The notes beneath the pieces were generated by a model, which saw only the letters and a list, made by a program, of their open reading frames with translations, did not search any database and was not told the origin of the DNA. Source: an uncultured Granulosicoccus sp. (GTDB taxonomy: Bacteria > Pseudomonadota > Gammaproteobacteria > Granulosicoccales > Granulosicoccaceae). Taken from it: 38,516 bases of DNA. The position numbers and the translations under genes are program-made. The DNA lies in contig CALKLO010000029.1 of assembly GCA_937991945.1 (NCBI GenBank), positions 1 to 38,516 on the forward strand, given 5' to 3'. This document shows positions 8,598 through 17,639 of the stretch, in pieces; the stretch's first letter is position 1; each line of letters begins with the position of its first letter.

Positions 8598-9911
8598 CTA
8601 CGCCTCTGGCGTAGACGGGTTCATGATGTCTTTAAATGTAGTCGGTTCTTCGCTAACTGTCGCTGCATCTAGAACAGACGTAGTGACAGCGTCTTCAAGA
8701 ACTAGGCCTTCAATGTTCTTTAACATTTCCGGGTTCCCGTAATAGTAGTCGACGACTTGCTGCGGATCTTGATAAGAAGAGGCTAATTGCTCAACTTGAG
8801 CCCTAACAGCCGCCGCATCAGCTTTGATTTCATTGCGCTGAATGATTTCAGCAACAACTAAACCTAACTTCACTCGACGTGTAGCCTGCTCAGTGAACAA
8901 TTCGTCAGCCAACATAGACGAATCAGACTCCGCAGGCATTTGTTGCATAAGTTGTTCCCTTTGACGCTGAATTTCTTCAGAAACCAGTGAACTAGGCACA
9001 TCTATAGGATTTAGATCGACCAATCCGTCCATAACCTGAGTTTTCACTTGGTTTTCGACACGAGTAGCCAGTTCTCGTTCCATATTCTTCCGAATATCTG
9101 CACGCAAACCTTCGATTGTTCCGTCTTCAATACCAAATGTACGAATTACATCTTCGGTAAGTTCAGGCAAATGCGATTCTTTTACTTCGTGAACCGTAAT
9201 ATCGAATTCAACTTCCTTGCCCGCTAGATGCTCAGCTTGATACTCATCTGGAAACGTTACTTTGATTGTTTTTGCATCAGCGGCCTTCATACCGATGAGC
9301 TGAGTTTCAAACCCAGGAATCATTGAATTGCTGCCTAAAACTAGAGGCGCTTTCTCAGCTTTACCACCGTCAAATTCCTCACCATCGATACGGCCTAAGA
9401 AATCAATAACGATTTGATCGCCATCTTTAGACTCGCGATCTACAGCTGCAAATTCAGTACGCTGCTTGCGAAGGTTTTCGAGCATGTCATCAATATCGGA
9501 GTCTTGGACCGATACGAGAGGTTTAGTCACCTTGATGCCGTCGTTAAATACAGGCTCAAACTCTGGATAAACTTCAAAAGTAGCGACAAAACTGAAGCCC
9601 GTCTCACTGTCATCTTCTGCAGACTCGCCAGGAACGATATCTGGCTGACCCGCAGGCCGCAATTTTTCCTGCTGAACCGCGTCGAAATATGAGCGGTTGA
9701 TGAGGCTACCAAGCACTTCGCCACGAACTTGAGCTTCGTAACGCTTCTTGACGACTTTGAATGGGACTTTTCCAGGGCGAAAACCATTCATGCGAGTGGT
9801 CTTGCTCAGGCTCTGAAGTCGTTCCAGCACTGCGCTGTCAATGTCTTCAGACGGCAGAGCAACAGTCATTTTGCGCTCTAGGCCCTGGGTGGTTTCAACG
9901 GATACTTGCAT
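8598..9911 (-). CDS. tig: Trigger factor, ribosome-associated chaperone and prolyl isomerase
   Basis: Binds the ribosome exit tunnel and shields nascent chains. 437 residues. The N-terminal ribosome-binding domain starts MQVSVETTQGLERK and contains the signature GFRPGKVP at 43-50. The FKBP-type PPIase domain runs from about 163 to 245 (GDQIVIDFLGRIDGEEFDGG, FETQLIGM), and the rest is the helical chaperone body. The ATG at 9911 is preceded by GAGG and matches the family start; the upstream in-frame extension is unrelated. The 5' region between tRNA-Leu and tig contains two short palindromes, GTGCC/GGCAC at 9977-9992 and GGCCCAA/TTGGGCC at 9943-9957. No separate promoter was convincing, so transcription may come partly from the tRNA promoter. 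Confidence 0.96.
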   Translation of the reverse strand: MQVSVETTQGLERKMTVALPSEDIDSAVLERLQSLSKTTRMNGFRPGKVPFKVVKKRYEAQVRGEVLGSLINRSYFDAVQQEKLRPAGQPDIVPGESAEDDSETGFSFVATFEVYPEFEPVFNDGIKVTKPLVSVQDSDIDDMLENLRKQRTEFAAVDRESKDGDQIVIDFLGRIDGEEFDGGKAEKAPLVLGSNSMIPGFETQLIGMKAADAKTIKVTFPDEYQAEHLAGKEVEFDITVHEVKESHLPELTEDVIRTFGIEDGTIEGLRADIRKNMERELATRVENQVKTQVMDGLVDLNPIDVPSSLVSEEIQRQREQLMQQMPAESDSSMLADELFTEQATRRVKLGLVVAEIIQRNEIKADAAAVRAQVEQLASSYQDPQQVVDYYYGNPEMLKNIEGLVLEDAVTTSVLDAATVSEEPTTFKDIMNPSTPEA

Positions 9912-9998
9912 GCTTGCCTCGATTAACCACGATGTTTGACGAGGCCCAAATTGGGCCATTCATCGGGTCAGGTGATGTGCCATACACGGCACGAAAAC

Positions 9999-10082
<84 letters not shown>

Positions 10083-10168
10083 AGTGGTACTTCTCGCTAA
10101 TTATAGCGTTTTCCCGTCAACAATGACGAGTCAATAGTGCATATCACAGGATGCACATGAGGCTAAGG

Positions 10169-10245
10169 TGGGGTGAACGACGGGATTCGAACCCGCGACC
10201 ACAGGAATCACAATCCTGCGCTCTACCAACTGAGCTACGCTCACC
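10169..10245 (-). tRNA. tRNA-His (GTG)
   Basis: 77 nt including the genomically encoded G-1 (plus position 10245) and CCA. Acceptor GTGAGCG pairs with CGTTCAC, the discriminator base is C as in other bacterial tRNA-His, and the anticodon is GTG. Third gene of the cluster in transcription order. Confidence 0.96.
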
Positions 10246-10384
10246 ACTAGTTTACCTTAACTATTACCTTCACTACTGATGACCTAGAACGCAAATTACA
10301 TCGAGCTCAAGATCTAACCAACGTCGAGTTGGTGTACTAATGATACTACTGGACTCGCGATACACAGCAAGTTTTTTTAAATAA

Positions 10385-10461
10385 TGGTGCGCCCGGCAGG
10401 ATTCGAACCTGCTACCCTCGGCTTAGAAGGCCGATGCTCTATCCACATGAGCTACGGGCGC
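10385..10461 (-). tRNA. tRNA-Arg (TCT)
   Basis: 77-nt cloverleaf with encoded CCA. Acceptor GCGCCCG pairs with CGGGCGC, the anticodon loop is CTTCTAA, and the anticodon TCT reads AGA/AGG. Second gene of the cluster. Confidence 0.96.
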
Positions 10462-10581
10462 TCTCTGCCGATAAACAGGTGAGGCTCTTGTACAGCCGTA
10501 CCCGCGAATGCGACGGTACGTACCCAGAACGTAATCTGAATGACAAGTGTTTGGATAAAACTACAATCCAAATAACAAAGT

Positions 10582-10658
10582 TGGTCGGGGCAGCAGGATT
10601 CGAACCTACGACCCTCTGCTCCCAAAGCAGATGCGCTACCAGGCTGCGCCATACCCCG
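10582..10658 (-). tRNA. tRNA-Pro (TGG)
   Basis: 77-nt cloverleaf with encoded CCA. The acceptor starts CGGGG and pairs with CCCCG, the D arm contains AGCCTGGTAGCGC, and the anticodon TGG lies in CTTTGGGAG. It is the first gene of the cluster, about 20 nt downstream of a near-consensus promoter. Confidence 0.96.
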
Positions 10659-10682
10659 AAACTTCGTGCCATTCAGCCGCAC

Positions 10683-10711
10683 ATAATAACGGCTACTTTA
10701 AGCTAGGTCAA
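10683..10711 (-). promoter_or_regulatory. Sigma-70 promoter of the Pro-Arg-His-Leu tRNA cluster
   Basis: On the minus strand TTGACC (plus 10706-10711), a 17-nt spacer and TATTAT (plus 10683-10688). Five of six -35 bases and five of six -10 bases match the consensus, with ideal spacing. A G/C-rich stretch (GTGCGGC) follows the -10 box, the kind of discriminator found in stringently controlled stable-RNA promoters. The tRNA-Pro gene begins 24 bp downstream of the -10 box. Confidence 0.85.
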
Positions 10712-10750
10712 CAATGCTTGCCAATTCATTTGCGTTATTTACAACAAAAC

Positions 10751-10951
10751 TTAATCTATTTCGTCGATCCAAGTCATCTGGATGGCTTCGAGAATGCCTT
10801 CGGATGATTTCTCAGGATCATCATCGAAACCATCGATAGCTAAAATCCACGCATGCATGTCGGTAAAACGCACATATTGCGGATCAACGTCTGGGTGGGC
10901 CTCAACTAACTCTATGGCAATATCTCGAACATCTGTCCATTTCAACTTCAT
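10751..10951 (-). CDS. iscX: Fe-S assembly protein IscX
   Basis: Small acidic protein that binds IscS and modulates Fe-S assembly, proposed as an iron-dependent regulator of IscS. 66 residues, the usual length. Family blocks MKLKWTDVRDIA, VRFTDMHAWI, DGFDDDPEKSSEGILEAI and the acidic end WIDEID are all present. The ATG overlaps the fdx stop codon by 1 nt (TAATG), so it is translationally coupled as the last gene of the isc operon. Confidence 0.95.
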   Translation of the reverse strand: MKLKWTDVRDIAIELVEAHPDVDPQYVRFTDMHAWILAIDGFDDDPEKSSEGILEAIQMTWIDEID

Positions 10952-11292
10952 TAGTGAGGAGCCTCTGAGACCATATTAATAGTGTATTTCGGAATTTCGA
11001 TGACCAAATCGTCCTCAGCAACGATTGCCTGACAACTCAGGCGTGAATCAGGGTCTAGACCCCAAGCCTTATCCAGATAGTCTTCCTCTACTTCATCCGC
11101 CTCATCTAGAGTATCCCCGCCTACTCTTACGTGGACATGACAGGTGGTGCAAGCACACGATTTTTCGCAGGCATGTTCAATATGCACCCCATTGCGTAAC
11201 ATCGCATCACATACTGATATACCTGCGTCTACAGAAAACTCGGCCCCTTCAGGACACATTTCCGGGTGCGGTTTAATTGTTAAGGTTGGCAT
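10951..11292 (-). CDS. fdx: ISC-system [2Fe-2S] ferredoxin
   Basis: Adrenodoxin-type ferredoxin that supplies electrons for cluster assembly on IscU. 113 residues. Cluster ligands Cys42, Cys48, Cys51 (in HACEKSCACTTCHV) and Cys87 (SRLSCQA) fall at the same positions as in E. coli Fdx. Conserved blocks LDKAWGLDPDSRLSC and VIEIPKYTIN are present. The ATG at 11292 is preceded by GAAGG and gives the family start MPTLTIKPHPEMCPEGA; an upstream in-frame TTG would add 15 unrelated residues. Confidence 0.95.
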   Translation of the reverse strand: MPTLTIKPHPEMCPEGAEFSVDAGISVCDAMLRNGVHIEHACEKSCACTTCHVHVRVGGDTLDEADEVEEDYLDKAWGLDPDSRLSCQAIVAEDDLVIEIPKYTINMVSEAPH

Positions 11293-11370
11293 GCCGCCTT
11301 CAACTCCACTGTCGTTTAATTTAACTACGCTGTGCAATTTTGCATCAGCAGTAACACTTGATAAGAATTT

Positions 11371-13287
11371 CTATACGTCCGCTACAGATTTATCATTTGG
11401 GCCTGTGCCCATACTCGAATCGATAGCATCTATTTCTTGACCAGACATCATCTTTCTAACACTGGCATTCATTCGGCGTTCTACGAACTGACCACTCGCA
11501 TGCTCAAGGTCATGCACCGCTGCCTTAATAATACTGCGGTCATCTGATTTCATGCTAAGCGTAACTTTCTCAATATGCTGATCGATATCTTGCCGCTCTT
11601 GTGATGAAAGGTGCTCGTCACCGTCCGCATCAAGCGCACTAACAATCGCTTCTAGCACACGTGAAGCCTCGACTCGCTGCTCTTGCAACACACGCTTTTG
11701 CATATCTTCGCCAGCATTATCCATGGATTCGCGAAGCATGCGTTCAATCTCACCATCAGACAATCCATAGGAGGGCTTAACATCGATACTCGCAAGCACC
11801 CCACTCTCTCTCTCAAGCGCACTAACCGTTAACAAACCATCGGCGTCAACTTGGAATAAAACTTGGATTCTGGCCGCACCTGCCACATGCTCTGGCATGC
11901 CTTTTAGCTCAAATCTCGCGAGCGAGCGACAATCTTCAACCATTTCCCGCTCGCCCTGAACAACGTGCAAGGCCATCGCCGTCTGCCCATCTTTATAGGT
12001 GGTAAATTCTTGGCCGCGCGCTATCGGGATTGTCGTGTTGCGCGGTATAACTTTTTCAACCATGCCACCCATAATTTCTAGACCTAACGACAAGGGAGTC
12101 ACATCTAGAAGCAGTAAATCGCTATCAGGCTTATTACCGGCCAAGACATCAGCTTGTATGGCAGCTCCTATTGCAACAACCTCATCTGGATCTATAGAGG
12201 TCAAAACAGTTTGTTCAAAAAATTCGCCGACCTTGTGGCGAACCAATGGAACACGAGTTGAGCCGCCAACCATGACCACGGCCGTCACTGATTCTTTATC
12301 TATGCCTGCATCTCGAAGTACTTGCCTGCATGGCTTTAACGTTCTAAGCAACAGAGGCTCAAGCATCGAATTAAACTCAGCAACGGATAACTCACCCTTC
12401 CAACCATTACCGTTAGTATCTTGCCAATCAACGGCGACAGTGTCCTGGGCCGAGAGCGACTCCTTGAGTTTCTGAGCGTATTGCTTCACGACAGCCTCTT
12501 CTTTCTCATTAGCTAAATGAGCAATGCCCGCCTTAGCCAAAAGCCATTCAACGAGAAGGTTATCAATGTCATCCCCACCGAGAGCCGTATCGCCCGCCGT
12601 GGCCAATACCTCGAAAATGCCTCGCTGCATCTTTAGTATGGATATATCGAATGTACCACCACCTAAATCATAGATAGCGACCGTACCTTCGTCCTCATTG
12701 TCCAAACCATACGCCACTGCCGCAGCCGTTGGCTCATTAAGCAAGCGCAATACGGACAAACCTGCAAGCGCTGCTGCATCTTTAGTCGCCTGTCGCTGGG
12801 CGTCATCAAAGTAGGCCGGCACCGTCACTACGGCCCCAACAAGCTCGCCGCCTAAACTGGCTTCAGCTGTGCTTTTTAACGTTCGTAGAATCGCCGCTGA
12901 AACATCAATGGCACTCTTAGGGCCATCTGTCGTGACGAAAGCTGGCAATGAGCCAGAGCTCAGGTCAAATTTGTAGTGTTTGTTCAGCCACGAGCTTTCT
13001 AAATCCTTAGCACCCTTACCCATCAATCGCTTAGCGGAACGAATAGTACTCAGTGCGTCGCCATCAGCTAGTTCAGCAGGATGCCCGACAAGAGGCTCGA
13101 CTCCAGAGTCGAAAAACACCACGGATGGAACAGATCGTTGACCTGATTCATTTTCTAATACATCTGCGCTACCGCTTCTGATAGCCGCAACCAATGAATT
13201 AGTTGTCCCCAAGTCTATACCGACTGCCAATCTACGCTGATGTGGCGCTTGAGATTGTCCGGGTTCTGCGATTTGCAGCAATGCCAC
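11371..13287 (-). CDS. hscA: Hsp70-family chaperone HscA
   Basis: Specialised Hsp70 that, with HscB, recognises the LPPVK motif of IscU and promotes transfer of the assembled Fe-S cluster. 638 residues. It starts [11 protein letters not shown] like E. coli HscA. The nucleotide-binding domain contains [10 protein letters not shown] (24-33), [13 protein letters not shown] and [13 protein letters not shown], followed by the linker [11 protein letters not shown] and the substrate-binding domain. The start is a GTG at 13287, preceded by AAGGAG at a good distance. hscB lies 73 bp upstream and fdx 78 bp downstream. Confidence 0.95.
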   Translation of the reverse strand: MALLQIAEPGQSQAPHQRRLAVGIDLGTTNSLVAAIRSGSADVLENESGQRSVPSVVFFDSGVEPLVGHPAELADGDALSTIRSAKRLMGKGAKDLESSWLNKHYKFDLSSGSLPAFVTTDGPKSAIDVSAAILRTLKSTAEASLGGELVGAVVTVPAYFDDAQRQATKDAAALAGLSVLRLLNEPTAAAVAYGLDNEDEGTVAIYDLGGGTFDISILKMQRGIFEVLATAGDTALGGDDIDNLLVEWLLAKAGIAHLANEKEEAVVKQYAQKLKESLSAQDTVAVDWQDTNGNGWKGELSVAEFNSMLEPLLLRTLKPCRQVLRDAGIDKESVTAVVMVGGSTRVPLVRHKVGEFFEQTVLTSIDPDEVVAIGAAIQADVLAGNKPDSDLLLLDVTPLSLGLEIMGGMVEKVIPRNTTIPIARGQEFTTYKDGQTAMALHVVQGEREMVEDCRSLARFELKGMPEHVAGAARIQVLFQVDADGLLTVSALERESGVLASIDVKPSYGLSDGEIERMLRESMDNAGEDMQKRVLQEQRVEASRVLEAIVSALDADGDEHLSSQERQDIDQHIEKVTLSMKSDDRSIIKAAVHDLEHASGQFVERRMNASVRKMMSGQEIDAIDSSMGTGPNDKSVADV

Positions 13288-13360
13288 GCTAGCCTATCTC
13301 CTTATGTATTTTCGTACACTGACCTGTCATTGCTACGCGAGCAAAGAATGCTTTTGACAG

Positions 13361-13897
13361 CTACTGGTCGTCCAATTGTTCTTCAGTGCTTCGAACTTCT
13401 TGATTTAGTTTGTCTAAAAATTGCCACTGCCGAGCCACTGTTCTCGCATGGTCCCATTGTGCTTTCGTACAAGCTTGTTCGAAGGCACTCACTTGCTCGG
13501 CGGTACTGACCTTTAGCTGACGCCTCACAGCATCCAAAGCGGCAAATGGATCACTGGCATTCGGCGCCATTTCCAACGCTTCTCGATTCTCCATCTGCTC
13601 CATCAAAAACATTGGCGACATTTGGGTATCGGTTTCTTCATCGATAGACACGCCTTGCAACTTGAGCAAATAGACTGCTCTGCGTAATTCGTTACTCAGT
13701 GTCTGATACGCCTCATTGACGTGACTGGCAGCCTGCATAGACCACCGCCTGTCTGAGTCAGGCTTTGACACGAACTTATCAGGATGAAGTTGTTTTTGCA
13801 GATCTTGAAATCGCGTGACTAGCGTAGCGTTATCAATGGTAAACCCAACTGCAAGGCCAAACAGATCAAAGAAATTTTTGGATAGATCAACGTGCAT
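13361..13897 (-). CDS. hscB: J-domain co-chaperone HscB
   Basis: J-protein that delivers IscU to HscA and stimulates its ATPase. 178 residues, typical length. It starts MHVDLSKNFFDLFGL, the invariant HPD is at 38-40 (QLHPDKF), and the C-terminal three-helix IscU-binding domain follows with NEAYQTLSNELRRAVYLL. The ribosome binding site before the ATG at 13897 is poor, and a 9-bp hairpin (13928-13960) lies just upstream, which may limit expression relative to iscA. Confidence 0.94.
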   Translation of the reverse strand: MHVDLSKNFFDLFGLAVGFTIDNATLVTRFQDLQKQLHPDKFVSKPDSDRRWSMQAASHVNEAYQTLSNELRRAVYLLKLQGVSIDEETDTQMSPMFLMEQMENREALEMAPNASDPFAALDAVRRQLKVSTAEQVSAFEQACTKAQWDHARTVARQWQFLDKLNQEVRSTEEQLDDQ

Positions 13898-13927
13898 GGC
13901 AAAGCAATCTCAAACTTTAGTAACGAC

Positions 13928-13960
13928 ACTGCCCGGAAATCTTATTGATAACCGGGCAGT
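13928..13960. other. 9-bp perfect hairpin between iscA and hscB
   Basis: ACTGCCCGG (13928-13936) and CCGGGCAGT (13952-13960) form a GC-rich stem with a 15-nt loop in the 92-bp iscA-hscB gap. There is no T run on the minus strand, so it is more likely a processing or stabilising structure than a terminator. It could set the ratio of scaffold proteins to chaperones within the isc operon. Confidence 0.5.
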
Positions 13961-13989
13961 AATCTCAAGAGTTATGGAATAAACAACAC

Positions 13990-14316
13990 CTAAATGGTAA
14001 AGGACTCACCACAACCACACTCGTCTTTAACGTTAGGATTATTGAACTTAAACCCCTCATTAAGACCTTCACGCGTGAAATCCAACTCAGTGCCGTCTAG
14101 GAAAACCAGACTCTTTTTGTCGATAATGACAGTGACGTCGTTATTTTCGAACACTTCATCATTGGCCGCGACTTCGTCAGCAAATTCCAGAACGTACGCT
14201 AATCCAGAACATCCTGTGGTACGCACCGCTAAGCGCAGGCCTACACCTTTCCCACGCTTTTCAAGGAAACCCTTGATGTGCTCAGCAGCACTATCAGTAA
14301 AAGTTACGCCCGCCAT
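13990..14316 (-). CDS. iscA: A-type Fe-S carrier IscA
   Basis: Carrier that receives clusters from IscU and passes them to target proteins, especially [4Fe-4S] enzymes. 108 residues. The three conserved cysteines are Cys36 (TTGCSGL), Cys100 and Cys102 (DECGCGESF). ATG preceded by AGGAG. It lies 25 bp downstream of iscU. Confidence 0.95.
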   Translation of the reverse strand: MAGVTFTDSAAEHIKGFLEKRGKGVGLRLAVRTTGCSGLAYVLEFADEVAANDEVFENNDVTVIIDKKSLVFLDGTELDFTREGLNEGFKFNNPNVKDECGCGESFTI

Positions 14317-14341
14317 GATAAAGGACTCCTATTGTAAGTGA

Positions 14342-14752
14342 CTAGCTAGCTACAGCTTCAGAACCATCTCTCGCTGCGCGCTTTGCTTTGATATCTGCAA
14401 TAGCTGCTGCGATAGCGTCTTCTGCCAACACTGAACAATGTATTTTAACTGGCGGTAAAGCCAACTCATCAGCAATGTGCTTATTACGGATCTCGCCCAC
14501 TTCGTCTAGGGTCTTACCCTTAACCATTTCAGTAACGAGTGAAGATGAGGCAATTGCAGAACCACAACCGTAGGTTTTGAATTTTGCATCTTCAATGATG
14601 CCGTCGTCATTGATTTTAATCTGGAGACGCATAACATCGCCACACGCAGGTGCACCCACCATGCCTGTACCAACATTTGGATCGTCTTTGTCGAGAACAC
14701 CAACGTTGCGTGGGTTTTCGTAATGGTCAAGAACCTTGTCACTGTAAGCCAT
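14342..14752 (-). CDS. iscU: Fe-S cluster scaffold IscU
   Basis: Scaffold on which IscS sulfur, iron and Fdx electrons build the nascent cluster. 136 residues. Cluster ligands Cys37, Asp39, Cys63, His105 and Cys106 are present, and the HscA-recognition motif LPPVK is at 99-103. The C-terminus (KRAARDGSEAVAS) is slightly longer than the E. coli protein. ATG with CCGGAG upstream. A 105-bp gap containing two hairpins separates it from iscS. Confidence 0.96.
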   Translation of the reverse strand: MAYSDKVLDHYENPRNVGVLDKDDPNVGTGMVGAPACGDVMRLQIKINDDGIIEDAKFKTYGCGSAIASSSLVTEMVKGKTLDEVGEIRNKHIADELALPPVKIHCSVLAEDAIAAAIADIKAKRAARDGSEAVAS

Positions 14753-14767
14753 GATTTTCTCCGGTGT

Positions 14768-14788
14768 AAACGACCATTAAGGTCGTTT
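14768..14788 (-). other. Hairpin 1 in the iscS-iscU gap
   Basis: AAACGACC (14768-14775), loop ATTAA, GGTCGTTT (14781-14788): perfect 8-bp stem ending 15 bp before the iscU start codon. It could affect access to the iscU ribosome binding site or stabilise the 5' end of a processed iscUA-hscBA-fdx mRNA. Confidence 0.5.
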
Positions 14789-14816
14789 GATAAATGCTGT
14801 ACTTAAATTGAAAATT

Positions 14817-14838
14817 CGTCGCAGGCAAACCTGCGACG
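14817..14838 (-). terminator. Terminator-like hairpin 2 in the iscS-iscU gap
   Basis: CGTCGCAGG (14817-14825), loop CAAA, CCTGCGACG (14830-14838): a perfect 9-bp GC-rich stem 19 bp after the iscS stop. On the minus strand it is followed by AATTTTCAATTT, a weak U-rich tail. It may act as a partial terminator or RNA-stabilising element inside the isc operon, giving different levels of iscRS and iscUA. Confidence 0.55.
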
Positions 14839-14857
14839 TTGATAATACATCGACTAA

Positions 14858-16081
14858 CTAATGGCTAGCCCAAACGACAGAAGCCAAATCGATACCTTCA
14901 TTGTGCATATCCCATAATGGGGACAGGTCTCGCAATTTCTCTACCGCTTCGCGAGTCTTGGCAATAGTGAAATCGATTTCTTCTTCAGTTGTGAAACGCC
15001 CGATAGTGAAACGGATCGAACTGTGAGCCAATTCATCATTTCTGCCAATGGCACGCAGCACATAAGACGGCTCTAAGCTTGCGCTTGTGCAAGCAGAACC
15101 ACTAGACACGGCTATGTCCTTCATTGACATGATCAAGCTTTCGCCTTCAACAAAGTTAAAACTGACATTCAAATTACCGGGAATTCTCTGCTCAAGATCA
15201 CCATTGAGATAGATTTCTTCCATGTCCGAAAAGCCATTCCATAGACGATCGCGTAGAGCGCCCATGCGAATGTTCTCAGCGTCCATTTCTTCGTGAGCAA
15301 TACGGAAAGCCTCTCCCATTCCAACGATTTGATGGGTTGCTAATGTCCCTGAACGCATACCACGCTCGTGACCACCACCGTGAATTTGAGCTTCCAGACG
15401 AATGCGAGGCTTACGGCGAACGTAAAGCGCTCCGATACCTTTAGGACCGTACACCTTGTGAGCACACAAAGACATCAGATCAACATTCATCGCTTCGACG
15501 TCGATAGCTACTTTGCCAGGGCTCTGAGCTGCATCAACATGGAATATAATGCCGCGCTCACGTGTGATTTTACCAATCGCTGCCAAATCTTGAATGACAC
15601 CAATTTCGTTGTTCACATGCATGATGGAAACGACTGTTGTGTCATCTCGCAGCGCCGCTTTGAAAACATCAAGATCTAGCAGACCGTTTTCCAACGGATC
15701 TAAATAAGTGACTTCAAAGCCTTCTCTTTCGAGTTGGCGGCAAGTATCGAGAACGGCCTTGTGCTCAGTCTTTAAAGTAACAATGTGCTTTCCTTTTTTC
15801 ACATTGAAACGAGCAGCGCCCTTAATAGCCAAGTTATCAGATTCAGTAGCACCTGAAGTCCAAACTATTTCTTTGCTGTTCGCACCAAGCAGCTTGGCTA
15901 CGTTGTCACGAGATTGTTCGACTAATTCGTCAGCAGCCCATCCAAATGGGTGGGAGCGTGAAGCTGGATTTCCAAAATGACCCTGCTTAGTCAAGCACTC
16001 AGCCATTTTCGCAGCTACCCTTTCATCGACTGGGGTAGTTGCCGAATAATCCATGTAAATGGGGATATTTAAAGAACTCAC
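14858..16081 (-). CDS. iscS: Cysteine desulfurase IscS
   Basis: PLP enzyme that takes sulfur from cysteine and supplies it to IscU and to tRNA thiolation. 407 residues. Visible residues are His107 (KTEHKAV), the PLP-binding Lys209 ([11 protein letters not shown]) and the active Cys331 in [10 protein letters not shown]. It starts with GTG at 16081, preceded by GAGG; the N-terminus ([16 protein letters not shown]) fits the family. iscR lies 112 bp upstream, with small hairpins in the gap (GGACAA/TTGTCC at 16115-16129 and TACGAA/TTCGTA at 16145-16167). Confidence 0.96.
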   Translation of the reverse strand: MSSLNIPIYMDYSATTPVDERVAAKMAECLTKQGHFGNPASRSHPFGWAADELVEQSRDNVAKLLGANSKEIVWTSGATESDNLAIKGAARFNVKKGKHIVTLKTEHKAVLDTCRQLEREGFEVTYLDPLENGLLDLDVFKAALRDDTTVVSIMHVNNEIGVIQDLAAIGKITRERGIIFHVDAAQSPGKVAIDVEAMNVDLMSLCAHKVYGPKGIGALYVRRKPRIRLEAQIHGGGHERGMRSGTLATHQIVGMGEAFRIAHEEMDAENIRMGALRDRLWNGFSDMEEIYLNGDLEQRIPGNLNVSFNFVEGESLIMSMKDIAVSSGSACTSASLEPSYVLRAIGRNDELAHSSIRFTIGRFTTEEEIDFTIAKTREAVEKLRDLSPLWDMHNEGIDLASVVWASH

Positions 16082-16193
16082 TATGACTGCCTCAATTCTA
16101 TGTTTTGTTAACTAGGACAAGCTTTGTCCCTTTGAATAAACTTTTACGAATCCTAAACCTGTTCGTATGACTCGAGCCCTTAAAAAGGTCGAC

Positions 16194-16652
16194 TTATACG
16201 TGAGGCCTTTGCAACATTACTTTTTCTTGGCGCATCGAAACGTTTTGCACTCGCTGCCTGTCTATCATGTCCTGAAGAGAGACACTACTCAAAAATTCTT
16301 CTATTTGCGCACTTAACCCTTCCCACAGATCGTGAGTTAAACAACGACCATGGCTGTGGCAGTTTTCTTTACCCGCGCACTGGGTTGCATCAACCGACTC
16401 GTTAACTGCGCCAATTATTTCCGAAACAGGGACGTCGCTGAGATTGCGCGATACCGAGTAACCACCACCTGGACCTCGAGTACTGGTAACCAAGCCGTTA
16501 CGTCTGAGCTTGGAAAACAACTGCTCAAGATAAGAGAGTGATATTTCCTGTCTGAGCGAGATTTCTGCCAACGACACAGGACCCGATTGCCCGTGCAATG
16601 CTAAATCTAGCATTGCCGTTACCGCGTAACGCCCTTTCGTTGTCAGTTTCAT
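16194..16652 (-). CDS. iscR: Rrf2-family Fe-S-sensing regulator IscR
   Basis: Transcription factor that carries a [2Fe-2S] cluster and represses the isc operon when clusters are sufficient. 152 residues. The N-terminal winged helix starts [18 protein letters not shown]; the cluster ligands are Cys92, Cys98 and Cys104 in [14 protein letters not shown], followed by His107. All sensing residues are present. A 25-bp operator-like sequence lies 81 bp upstream of the start codon, consistent with autoregulation. Confidence 0.96.
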   Translation of the reverse strand: MKLTTKGRYAVTAMLDLALHGQSGPVSLAEISLRQEISLSYLEQLFSKLRRNGLVTSTRGPGGGYSVSRNLSDVPVSEIIGAVNESVDATQCAGKENCHSHGRCLTHDLWEGLSAQIEEFLSSVSLQDMIDRQRVQNVSMRQEKVMLQRPHV

Positions 16653-16732
16653 AACGTCAACTTTCGTTAATTGCCCTGCAAAGACTTAGCTGTGTAGCTA
16701 AAACCTTCGTACCATTAGATTGCCAGAATCGC

Positions 16733-16757
16733 ATAACCCACCAAACTAGTCAAGTAT
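16733..16757 (-). promoter_or_regulatory. Candidate IscR type 1 operator and iscR promoter region
   Basis: On the minus strand a 25-bp element begins ATACTTGACTA and ends GGTGGGTTAT. The known type 1 IscR consensus (ATASYYGACTR, 3-nt AT-rich centre, YAGTCRRSTAT) matches the left half fully and the right half partly (GT, purine pair, TAT end). It includes a TTGACT -35-like box, as in E. coli where IscR overlaps the isc promoter. The length and position are right, but the -10 box is not clear. Confidence 0.6.
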
Positions 16758-16808
16758 TATCCCTATGCACGAAGCTCGCCTTATGCCAACTAACCTCACG
16801 AGATGCAC

Positions 16809-17507
16809 CTAGCTGGCTTTTTTTCGCAACTGGTCTAATTCCGCACGAAGTTCAGCAACCTGCTGCTGCAGTAATTCAACAGCGCTATCCATTGGGTCGT
16901 CAGTCTCGCCTGCGACGCCGTAGGCATCAAATGCCGGATCCAGCATGCTAGCCTGCTTTTCACGAACGAGCTCTAGGCACTTTTCATTGTTGTTTTTGCA
17001 GCGCACGATCTTGCCAGGCACACCCACAACTGTCGCACCCGCAGGCACAGGCTCCAAAACGACCGCATTAGAGCCAATTCGAGCGTCATCAGCTACGATG
17101 AACGGTCCCAATATTTTCGCCCCTGCCCCCACGACCACATTGTTACCCAAGGTAGGGTGCCGCTTTCCTTCGCTCAACGTTCGACCGCCTAGAGTGACAC
17201 CTTGATAGAGAGTTACGTCATCGCCTATCTCAGCGGTCTCACCTATAACCACACCAGTGCCGTGATCCACAAAGAATCTTCGCCCAATAGTGGCTCCAGG
17301 GTGTATTTCGATGCCGGTTAACCAGCGAGCCATATTGCCTAGAAATCTGGCAGGCCAGCGAAACCCTCGCTTCCAAAGCCAGTGATTGCATCGATGAAAC
17401 AAAATCGCATGCACACCCGAATAACACGTCAGAACGTCTAACAGGTTGCGAGCTGCTGGATCGCGTTCAAACACACAGCTGACATCTTCTTTAAGCAGTT
17501 TCCACAT
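16809..17507 (-). CDS. cysE: Serine O-acetyltransferase CysE
   Basis: Makes O-acetylserine, the immediate precursor of cysteine. 232 residues, the shorter form common next to isc loci. An N-terminal helical domain (1-65) precedes the left-handed beta-helix with hexapeptide repeats (about 66-165). Catalytic His82 (VDHGTG) and His117 (GKRHPTLG) are present. The tail ends in a predicted coiled coil (about 207-230, Gln/Leu/Glu-rich). It lies just upstream of the iscR promoter, matching the functional link: cysteine is the sulfur source for IscS. ATG at 17507. Confidence 0.93.
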   Translation of the reverse strand: MWKLLKEDVSCVFERDPAARNLLDVLTCYSGVHAILFHRCNHWLWKRGFRWPARFLGNMARWLTGIEIHPGATIGRRFFVDHGTGVVIGETAEIGDDVTLYQGVTLGGRTLSEGKRHPTLGNNVVVGAGAKILGPFIVADDARIGSNAVVLEPVPAGATVVGVPGKIVRCKNNNEKCLELVREKQASMLDPAFDAYGVAGETDDPMDSAVELLQQQVAELRAELDQLRKKAS

Positions 17508-17599
17508 ACTTCACCGCCTTATTCCCTACTAAATTACTGGGTTATTGTACGCCCAATTTTAAAATCAGGAAACGGACAAATTTTATTCTTCCGCTAAAC

Positions 17600-17620
17600 A
17601 TTGGCTACTGGCTAGCCAAT
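17600..17620 (-). terminator. Possible weak terminator or hairpin after trmJ
   Basis: ATTGGCTA (17600-17607), 5-nt loop, TAGCCAAT (17613-17620): perfect 8-bp stem 20 bp past the trmJ stop codon. On the minus strand only TGTTTA follows, so termination would be weak. Confidence 0.4.
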
Positions 17621-17639
17621 TGCGCGAAAGAAGTCTGAT

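Noticed and set aside
11999-12475. 158-codon plus-strand frame inside hscA
   Set aside because: Antisense shadow of a well-conserved gene with Ser/Thr/Arg-rich translation and no start signal.
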